Source: Lewinellaceae bacterium (GTDB lineage Bacteria; Bacteroidota; Bacteroidia; Chitinophagales; Saprospiraceae). From it: a DNA stretch of 14,171 bases. The notes under the pieces are model-generated. The model did not search any database, was not told the DNA's origin, and saw only the letters and a list, made by a program, of their open reading frames with translations. The DNA lies in assembly GCA_020636075.1 (NCBI GenBank), contig JACJYO010000030.1, forward strand, positions 1 through 14,171, written 5' to 3'. Positions 7,601-13,300 of the stretch are shown here, in pieces (positions within the stretch are counted from its first letter, which is position 1; each line of letters starts with the position of its first letter). Both the position numbers and the translations under genes were made by a program.

Positions 7601-8159
7601 CTCAATAGGGATTGCCCTCAATGATCAGGCCCTTAACGATATTACCGAAGATTATATCATGGCAATTATGGGTGGGAATGTTGGTATAAACAATAAAAAT
7701 CCTGTATTTACCTTAACCGTCAACGGCGACGCCGGCAAACCCGGCGGCGGCTCCTGGTCCAACGCCTCGGACAAACGTCTGAAGGATATTAAAGGTGACT
7801 TTACCCGCGGCCTGTCGGCGCTGGAACAGTTGCAGCCCATTTACTACCACTACAAAAAGGACAATGCTGTCGGCCTGCCCTCCGACCCGCAATACATCGG
7901 CCTGATCGCTCAGGAAGTCCAAAAGGTGATCCCCGAAGCGGTGGAGACCGACAAGGGTGACTACCTGTTCCTGAACAACGATCCGATCATCTGGACAATG
8001 CTCAATGCGATCAAAGAGTTGAAAGCCGAAAACGATGCACTTAAAGCGGAGAACAGTAAGCTGACATCGCAGAATGACGCTTTTGAAAAGCGTTTTGAGG
8101 CGATTGAGGCGGCGTTGAAAATGAGTGTAATTGGCAATCCACCCTTAAGTAAAAAGTAG
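4677..8159 (+). CDS. Exported fibre protein: YadA-like head repeats with C-terminal peptidase S74 chaperone domain
   Basis: The chain has 1160 residues. The ATG at 4677 begins a Sec signal peptide (residues 1-25, ending QLSA before QVAINQDN). Residues 26-95 match the N-terminal domain of the preceding gene. Residues 97-274 hold six acidic repeats (DTDTDDQTLSLSGTTL). Two related modules start at W278 and W788, each with GNIGIGT..P..AKLHVDL, MM..PGKAAFRAG, then canonical 14-residue YadA-type heads (.STAMG....A.G.; 365-487 and 877-983) and IMAIMGGNVGI. Between them lie more acidic repeats and the cassettes LNGNYLSGDGD and ATAFVGDGSGLTGI. From S1031 the sequence NASDKRLKDI begins an S74 intramolecular chaperone domain, followed by GLSALEQLQPIYYHYKKD, YIGLIAQEVQKVIPEAV and a coiled coil (ELKAENDALKAENSKL). 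In phage endosialidases and neck appendage proteins this domain trimerises the fibre and then cleaves itself at the serine of the SD motif with a lysine five residues on; S1031 and K1036 fit. It lies 83 bases after the first fibre gene, so co-transcription is likely. Confidence 0.92.
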   Translation: MQQSKIVYQIALICLGLFLEGQLSAQVAINQDNSTPDPSAMLDIKSDTKGLLIPRLNSTQRTGIATPAAGLLVYDNSTSSFWYYTGTVWQEITLNSDDQVLSLSGTNLSIENGNSIDLAFIDTDTDDQTLSLSGTTLSIADGNSVDLASIDTDTDTDDQTLSLTGTTLAIEDGNSVDLASIDTDTDTDDQTLSLSGTTLAIEDGNSVDLSGIDTDTDDQTLSLSGTTLSIADGNSVDLASIDTDTDTDDQTLSLSGTTLAIEDGNSVDLASIAGDNDWTTSGNDLYNSNSGNIGIGTSNPDPVAKLHVDLGTSITDGILVTGTFDNSSTVPDLNAGSRMMFFPGKAAFRAGQVTGVLWNDISVGNRSTAFGLNTQAQGGNSTAMGSNTSAYGANSTAMGNSTEAFGGNSTAMGRNSNAVGNSSTAMGDGTTASGIASTAMGISTFASGDYALAVGNGNTASGDQSVAIGEKITVSGHHSVGIALNDQTGTNVNQNNVMAIMGGNVGIATASPNEALEVNGNIRMTDGTQAAGRVMVSDASGTGSWQNPNSVFTDTDDQTLSLSGTTLSIADGNSVDLASIDTDTDTDDQNLSLSGTTLAIEDGNSVDLGTLPGDDLGSHTASQTINLNGNYLSGDGDSEGIFIDADGKVGIGTATPTNELHLKAVQPKIRMEAVAGNNPSINFNDEIGQNAVIGWVANESVFKVKAEDNLGGADGLNIKPGGNVGIGTVTPVSELEINGTATATAFVGDGSGLTGILDDQMLSLSGTTLSIEDGNSVDLSGLVDDMDWTASGADLYNANSGNIGIGTTTPESTAKLHVDLSDSASEGFLVTGTYSGPAATIPSLGAGSRMMYYPGKAAFRAGKVTGNQWNDGNVGVYSTAFGINSKASGFGSTAFGLTASAIGSGSLATGIGTSATGDYSTAMGYSTTASGDYSTALGHSSIAGGNYSLAVGYDCSASGNYSTAIGRRIVVSGQNSIGIALNDQALNDITEDYIMAIMGGNVGINNKNPVFTLTVNGDAGKPGGGSWSNASDKRLKDIKGDFTRGLSALEQLQPIYYHYKKDNAVGLPSDPQYIGLIAQEVQKVIPEAVETDKGDYLFLNNDPIIWTMLNAIKELKAENDALKAENSKLTSQNDAFEKRFEAIEAALKMSVIGNPPLSKK
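4965..5498 (+). repeat. Tandem array of six acidic DTDTDDQ.LSLSG repeats
   Basis: Six in-frame units start at 4965, 5052, 5145, 5238, 5325 and 5418, with lengths of 87 or 93 bases (29 or 31 residues). Each encodes DDQ.LSLSGT.L.I..GNSVDL followed by an aspartate/threonine linker. Two subtypes alternate: A (TTLSIADGNSVDLAS) and B (TTLAIEDGNSVDL). After a divergent first unit the order is A-B-B-A-B. The A units at 5052 and 5325 are nearly identical in DNA. Alternating aspartates could bind calcium, which is inference. Confidence 0.9.
5508..6197 (+). repeat. First copy of the duplicated YadA-head module
   Basis: This 230-codon module runs from WTTSGNDLYNSNSGNIGIGT through SRMMFFPGKAAFRAGQVTG, about eight 14-residue head repeats and the ending HHSVGIALND...IMAIMGGNVGI. 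It is collinear with 7038-7688. The heads here read NSTAMG repeatedly and are the most regular in the window. Confidence 0.85.
6342..6503 (+). repeat. A-B pair of acidic repeats
   Basis: Units starting at 6342 (type A, TTLSIADGNSVDLAS) and 6435 (type B, TTLAIEDGNSVDLG) repeat the A-B order found in the array at 4965-5498, with high DNA similarity. A further single unit lies at 6948-7022. Together with five units in the preceding gene, the two fibre genes carry fourteen of these repeats. Confidence 0.85.
7038..7688 (+). repeat. Second copy of the duplicated YadA-head module
   Basis: This 217-codon module runs from WTASGADLYNANSGNIGIGT through SRMMYYPGKAAFRAGKVTG, about seven 14-residue heads (YSTAMGYSTTASGD and similar) and QNSIGIALND...IMAIMGGNVGI. 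It is collinear with 5508-6197, one head repeat shorter, and lies directly before the S74 domain. Confidence 0.85.
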
Positions 8160-8176
8160 AGTAAATCACTTCATTC

Positions 8177-8215
8177 AACCCCACCCCCATCCCCTCCCCC
8201 CCGGGGAGGGGGGGC
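8177..8215 (+). repeat. C-rich palindromic intergenic repeat, copy 2 (forward)
   Basis: AACCCCACCCCCATCCC lies 17 bases after the S74 fibre gene's stop. It is followed by a perfect 9-bp stem, CCCCTCCCC (8191-8199) with GGGGAGGGG (8203-8211). It shares its start with copy 1 at 4597. The minus strand has four G-runs and could form a G-quadruplex. It is also complementary to copy 3 at 8253-8290. Confidence 0.8.
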
Positions 8216-8252
8216 ATCCTCTCACGTTGACTTTAGACTGGAATGAGAGCAG

Positions 8253-8290
8253 ACACCCCTCCCTGTGGGGGATGGGATGGGGGAGGGGTT
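8253..8290 (-). repeat. C-rich palindromic intergenic repeat, copy 3 (inverted)
   Basis: Read on the minus strand it starts AACCCCTCCCCCATCCC and ends with CAGGGAGGGGTG, matching copy 2 over about 35 bases with about five differences. Its own arms CCCCTCCC (8256-8263) and GGGAGGGG (8281-8288) are exact complements. The + strand between 8267 and 8288 has four G-runs (5, 3, 5, 4) with loops of 1-2 bases, a textbook G-quadruplex motif, ending 20 bases before the next gene's ATG. The 22-codon upstream extension of that gene's frame, from ATG 8243, is largely this repeat. Confidence 0.8.
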
Positions 8291-8308
8291 CAATCAAAAA
8301 AACAAATC

Positions 8309-10171
8309 ATGCGAATCATAAAACTAACCGCAATCCTCCTGCTGTGCACAGGCTGGAGCTACGGCCAGCAAACCTTGACGATCACGGGTGGAAATTTGGC
8401 CATCAGTGCCAACACCAGCCTCGTTTTGCAGGATACCGACTGGAAAAACAATTCCGGCTCGGAAACTACTGGCGCGGGCAGTGTGCTGTTCACCGGAACG
8501 GCAGCCAATATCAGCATTGGTGGTACAACCGCCACCCAATTTTCAAAGCTGCTGATCGACAATTCCAACAATGTTTTTGCGGGACAAAACCTGACTGTTT
8601 TGCAGGAACTGAACTTCCAAAACGGCAAACTGGATCTGCAAAATGCCAACCTGACCCTGGCCGGCAACGCCACCAACTTCAGCCCCGATCGTTATGTAAA
8701 AACCTCGGGCACGGGGGCCGTGATCCGGGAACTGGCTAGCGGAGCCGATTACCTTTTTCCCGTAGGGAATTCAAGTTACAACCCGTTGGTGCTGCAAGAC
8801 CCGGGCGGAAACGGCAACGTGTTTGAAGTCCGGGTCGCCGATGCGGTGCTGGCCGATGGCGATTCCGGTACCCCACTGACAGCGAACGCCGTTGCGCGCA
8901 GCTGGCATGTCGGCGGCAGCGGCGGCGAATACCCCGACCTGCTCGTCCGTGCCGGCTGGAGCGGCCCGGATGAACTGCCCGGCTTTGACCGCAACGCTGC
9001 CTATGTGGCCCGCTACTCCGGCAGTTGGGACTTGTTGGTGGCAAGCACTGCTTCCGGCTCCGATCCGTACAGTTTGGATCGCATGGGTGGTTCGGTGCCG
9101 GCTATTTATGCGGTGTTGAATGGCGACTTCACACCGCCGAGCGCCCTTTGTCAGGACATCACCGTCGAGCTAGACGCTGGAGGCATGGCTAGCATCACGC
9201 CTATGCAGATAGACGATGGTTCCAGTGATGAAAACGGGATTGCTTCCTACGCACTGGATATCGAAGATTTCGATTGCGCCGACCTGGGCAGCAACATCGT
9301 GACGCTCACGGTGACCGATGTAATGGGCAACAGCGCCGGCTGTACAGCAACCGTATTTGTGGAAGACAATACTCCCCCGGTCGTTACTGCCGAACTCATC
9401 CTGATAGAAGATCAAACCTTTGAAGTGCAATTCGATGCTACGGATAATTGCGATCCTGACCCTGAACTGGAAGCGGTCATGGAGATACCTGATTTGACAC
9501 AGCCGGAAATCACATTCAAAACGAAGGGCAAGAAAAAGATACAGATTGATTTGACTGAAAACACGGTCAAAGTGGAAGCGCCGGACCCCGTCGCATTCTG
9601 GGCTGAAGTTTCGGCAGTGGGCGGGGTGGCTGTTTTTGCCGGCCAGGAAATTGAATTGGAAACCGGCCCCCAGCACAAATACCAGTTTAATTTTCACAAC
9701 AACGGCGATTTGAAAAACATACTGGCCCCGGCGTTTGTGCTGCAGGTTATAGCGACGGATGCATCAGGCAATTCGGCCACCGCAACCGCCGAGCCGGAAT
9801 TCCCGGAAAGCATCACAGGTGGTTCCGGCACAACCGCGAAGTTGTCCAAGAAGGCCAACCCGGTAGGGCGGAATTCTAACCTGACTGACCCGACAGCGAT
9901 CGGCCAATTGGCGGTATTCCCCAACCCGTTCACTACCGGCACAACGATACAGTTTGAGTTGTCGCAGGCGGGTAAGGTGCAGTTGGAAGTATTTGACCTG
10001 GAAGGCAGGAAGGTGTGCGTTTTGCAAACAGCTGTACTGGAAGCAGGGGCCTACTCGGTGAATTGGGACGGCAGGTCCGGCAGCGGACATGAATTGCCAC
10101 CGGGAAATTATTTGGTGCGCCTGACCGCCGGCGATGTTATTAAACTCAAACAGGTTGTATTAGGCCGTTGA
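8309..10171 (+). CDS. T9SS-secreted surface protein with HYR-like domain and type A sorting domain
   Basis: The chain has 620 residues. The ATG at 8309 is preferred to the in-frame ATG at 8243 because it opens directly on a signal peptide (MRIIKLTAILLLCTGWSYG, cleavage before QQ), whereas the extension is mostly intergenic repeat. Residues 20-160 are a beta-rich, asparagine-rich region (GTGAVIRELASG, YLFPVG), and about 165-270 a domain frequent in Bacteroidota secreted proteins (ARSWHVGG, AAYVARYSGSW). Residues 275-357 resemble an HYR/immunoglobulin-like repeat: TPPSALCQDITVELDAGG, GSSDENGIASYAL, LTVTDVMGNSAGCTATV, with three cysteines. A charged stretch around 410-425 (KTKGKKKIQIDL) is unusual. 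Residues 534-620 are a T9SS type A sorting domain (LAVFPNPFTTGTTIQFEL, VFDLEGRKV, YSVNWDGRSGSG, LPPGNYLVRL). Known for this class: Sec export, then transport across the outer membrane with removal of the C-terminal domain and attachment or release. Substrate and function are not recognisable; an adhesive or structural role is inferred. It lies 149 bases after the S74 fibre gene. Confidence 0.9.
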   Translation: MRIIKLTAILLLCTGWSYGQQTLTITGGNLAISANTSLVLQDTDWKNNSGSETTGAGSVLFTGTAANISIGGTTATQFSKLLIDNSNNVFAGQNLTVLQELNFQNGKLDLQNANLTLAGNATNFSPDRYVKTSGTGAVIRELASGADYLFPVGNSSYNPLVLQDPGGNGNVFEVRVADAVLADGDSGTPLTANAVARSWHVGGSGGEYPDLLVRAGWSGPDELPGFDRNAAYVARYSGSWDLLVASTASGSDPYSLDRMGGSVPAIYAVLNGDFTPPSALCQDITVELDAGGMASITPMQIDDGSSDENGIASYALDIEDFDCADLGSNIVTLTVTDVMGNSAGCTATVFVEDNTPPVVTAELILIEDQTFEVQFDATDNCDPDPELEAVMEIPDLTQPEITFKTKGKKKIQIDLTENTVKVEAPDPVAFWAEVSAVGGVAVFAGQEIELETGPQHKYQFNFHNNGDLKNILAPAFVLQVIATDASGNSATATAEPEFPESITGGSGTTAKLSKKANPVGRNSNLTDPTAIGQLAVFPNPFTTGTTIQFELSQAGKVQLEVFDLEGRKVCVLQTAVLEAGAYSVNWDGRSGSGHELPPGNYLVRLTAGDVIKLKQVVLGR

Positions 10172-10193
10172 TCTGACAGCAAAATTTATAAAA

Positions 10194-10253
10194 GCTCTGT
10201 GTTCAGAGCCGGAGAGCAGGCAGCATGTGTAAAGCAGCTGCCTGTTTCTCCGG
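10194..10253 (+). terminator. Two stacked hairpins, likely transcription terminator after the T9SS gene
   Basis: The first hairpin is a perfect 6-bp stem, GCTCTG (10194-10199) with CAGAGC (10204-10209), and a four-base loop. The second is long: CCGGAGAGCAGGCAGC (10209-10224) pairs with GCTGCCTGTTTCTCCGG (10237-10253), about 15 bp with a one-against-two internal bulge and a 12-base loop. The A/T-rich stretch ATATAAAAGTGTTATTT follows. Position 23 bases after the stop and before a new regulator gene fits an operon end. The tail is not a pure T-run, so efficiency is uncertain. Confidence 0.7.
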
Positions 10254-10339
10254 ATATAAAAGTGTTATTTGGCAAGTTTGATCCAAAAAATGCGATACTA
10301 CGGTTGCTGTATTCCTGAGGCTAATTCATGGAACCCGGC

Positions 10340-10347
10340 TACATTTG
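10340..10347 (+). promoter_or_regulatory. Bacteroidota-type -7 promoter box TACATTTG
   Basis: TACATTTG matches the TAnnTTTG consensus of the Bacteroidota primary sigma factor at every defined base. It ends three bases before the GTG start codon at 10351, so transcription would begin at or next to the start codon. No clear -33 TTG element is seen at 19-21 bases upstream; the nearest TTG (10304-10306) is too far. It may be a chance match. Confidence 0.35.
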
Positions 10348-10350
10348 TAG

Positions 10351-13300
10351 GTGCTTTTGTCCCAATTTCTCCGGCTTATCCTGTGCGTCCTGTCCATTTC
10401 AGGAACCGGGCTATTATTGGCCCAAAACAACCCGACGCTGGAGGAGTTGACCATCGAAGACGGCCTCTCGCAGGGCTTTGTCAATTCCATTTTTCAGGAT
10501 AAGGAGGGTTTTCTCTGGATTGGCACCCGGAATGGCCTGAACCGCTACGACGGGCGGGAATTCAAAGTGTTTATCCACGATCCGCTCGATCCCTATTCTA
10601 TTTCGGAGAATAACGTAATTGAAATTCGAGAGGCCGGTGACTGCCTGCTTATCCGCACATTGGACAATCTCAATATTTTTTATAAAAAAACACAGCGCTT
10701 TTATCGTTTAAAACCCGCCGATACCCTGCAACAGCAGATTGCCGGGTATGCCTTCAAAGGGGTTTTAATTGATGAGGCAGGAACGCTTTGGTGCAAGGCT
10801 ATGTCACCCGATAGCGTATTTGAACTGGTGCGTATTACCCTGACTGAAAACTTACATGTTGTCACAAACGAGGCCGAACCAGGCAGGGAAGTCAAGTCGA
10901 TCGGACGTCAGGAGCTCAATGACGAATTGTTTTCATTCTTGGGGGCTCGGGAATCCGTTATCTGGGGTGCTTCAAAAGGGCGCATATTCAGTGTGGATAA
11001 AAAATCAATGAAAATTCAATACTACGATGTACCCGACCGGATAATTGGCAAAGGATCCTTCATTGGGAAAGACAAGAGCATCTGGTTTGTCGGTGATTCA
11101 GGGTTCGGGAAAATATCGGGAGCGGGTATTCAGTATATTAAAACGGACTTCCGCGTAAGATTCATTAAATTGAGAGACGGGCCTTTACCTTTAGTGCTCC
11201 TGAGTGATCAAAATTTAGTTGGTTTTGATGAACCGGATTTTAAAAAAGGGGCCTTGCATATTGATGCAGGTCAAACCATTCTGACGCCGGGAAAATTAAA
11301 AATAGTACTGGATGTATTTCTGGATCGCTCCGGTATATTCTGGTTGGGAACCAACGGTTATGGTATAATCAAATACAGTCCTTTGTCAAACCGGTTTAAG
11401 AAGCATTTCCAGGGTGTTTCCGTTCAAACACAAATTTTCACCGATAAATCGGGCAATTTCGGCTTTTGGCTTAGGCAGGGTAACGGTTCGTTTGCTTCAT
11501 CACCTGCGCTCGTCTACTATACTGCAAAACAGAAATTGAATGGAACTACCAAAACGCTTGTCGATCATCATGGCAGTTACTGGACGCTGACGCAACAACA
11601 ATCGAGTAATTATTTACGGGAGAAAACAATCGAGCTGTTTCAAAAAGAAGCAGCAGGTAAACCCTGGGTACTCCGCGCGAAGTTGATCGCAAAGTATGCC
11701 CCGCTGTTCACATTTGAATCAGATGCAAACGATGACATATGGATTGCCCATAATCAGCATCTGTTTCACGTACACGCCAATTCCTGGAATATCGACACGT
11801 TCAATTACTCCGGGGTGTTACCCAGAACACACCGGGTGTTCGATCTGAAACAAACAAGGGACGGAACCTGGTGGATTGGAACAAACAAAGGTTTGGTTCA
11901 GGCTGTACCGGCTGGCCCGGGATATGATTTCAAACTGTTCAAAGTGGCTTACGGTGAACAGCAAAGCGTTCAGCACAATGAAATCGCAAGCCTGTTAGAA
12001 GACCCGCGCCAACCCCACATACTCTGGATTGGTACCCTGGGCGGTGGTCTTAGCCGACTGGATACCCGCACCATGCAATTTCGCCATTACGGTATCCGGA
12101 ACGGATTTCCGGACAACAAAATTTACGGTGTTCTATCCGATACTGAGGGATTGCTCTGGATGAGTTCTAACAAAGGCATCATCCGGTTTGATCCCGCAAC
12201 GGGTTCGTATAAAAATTATACAGTTCGGGACGGACTGCCTACCAATGAGTTTAACATGAACGCCTATGCCAAGCTACCGGACGGTACCATGTTGTTTGGC
12301 GGTATCGAAGGGGTTGTTTCCTTTCACCCGAAAAATTTTTCAGACAATCCGGTAAGCCCTCAAATCAGCATTACCGGCCTGGACGTGAATAACCAACCAA
12401 TTGTCTTCGGCGACTCTACGGAAATTTTAAAACAGACCATTGAGTTTACCCAAAAACTTGAATTGTCTTATGCGCAAAACAGTGTCACGTTCCACTTCGC
12501 CGCACTGGAATTTACGATCTCTTCCAATAATAAATTCCGCTATTATCTCAAAGGCGCAGAAGCGGAATGGGCCCACCTAACCACCGAAGGGCAGGCCAGC
12601 TATTTAAACCTGTCTCCGGGCAAATACACTTTCCTGATCAAATGCAGCAACAGCGACGGCGTCTGGAACGAAATACCCCGGGCACTTGAACTTACCATTT
12701 TGCCCCCTTGGTACCGCAGTAATTGGGCATACGGAATCTACATCCTGTTATTGGCAGGGCTTGGGTACGGCATACTCCGTTTTTTCCTGCATCGCCAACG
12801 TTTGCAGTACAAATTGGCGATGGAACACCGCGAAGCCGAACGCCTCAAGGAACTGGATGTTTTCAAGTCCCGGGTATTCACCAACATCACCCACGAATTC
12901 CGCACGCCGCTAACCGTGATCCAGGGCATGGCAGACCGCATCATGGAATACAAAACCAATCAAGCAGCTACCGGGGTTCATCAGGCCGGCCAATTGATCA
13001 AACGCAATGGCGCGGCACTGCTGCGCCTGATCAACCAACTCCTCGACCTGGCCAAACTGGAAGCCAAAGTGCTGACGCTGAATCCTGAACAGACCGATCT
13101 TGTAGCGTATGTAAAATACCTGGCCGGTAGTTTTCAGTCCCTGGCGGCCACCAAAGCCATACAGCTGCATGTGCAATCTGACCCGGAAAGCCTTCCAATG
13201 GCCATTGATCAGGAGCAGCTGCAAACCATCTTGCACAACCTGCTGTCCAACGCAATCAAGTTTACCCCGGCTCAAGGCGAAATCACCCTGCAGTTGCGGT

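Noticed and set aside
4171..8159. Prophage or phage tail locus, suggested by tail-collar and S74 domains
   Set aside because: Both proteins begin with Sec signal peptides. There are no tail, baseplate, capsid or integrase genes, and the neighbours are a T9SS cargo and host regulators. Tail-fibre-like domains are common in Bacteroidota surface proteins.
8319..8350. Lipoprotein signal at the T9SS gene (LLLC around residue 13)
   Set aside because: Leucine directly before cysteine is a poor lipobox, the cysteine lies inside the hydrophobic core, and a normal signal peptidase I site (SYG before QQ) follows.
8227..8739. 170-codon open frame overlapping the start of the T9SS gene
   Set aside because: It is in another frame of a gene with a convincing signal peptide, begins in the intergenic repeat and has a biased, unstructured composition without recognisable motifs.
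10269..10502. 77-codon open frame just before the second regulator
   Set aside because: It starts at TTG, overlaps the regulator's signal peptide and propeller start in another frame, and shows no recognisable motif.
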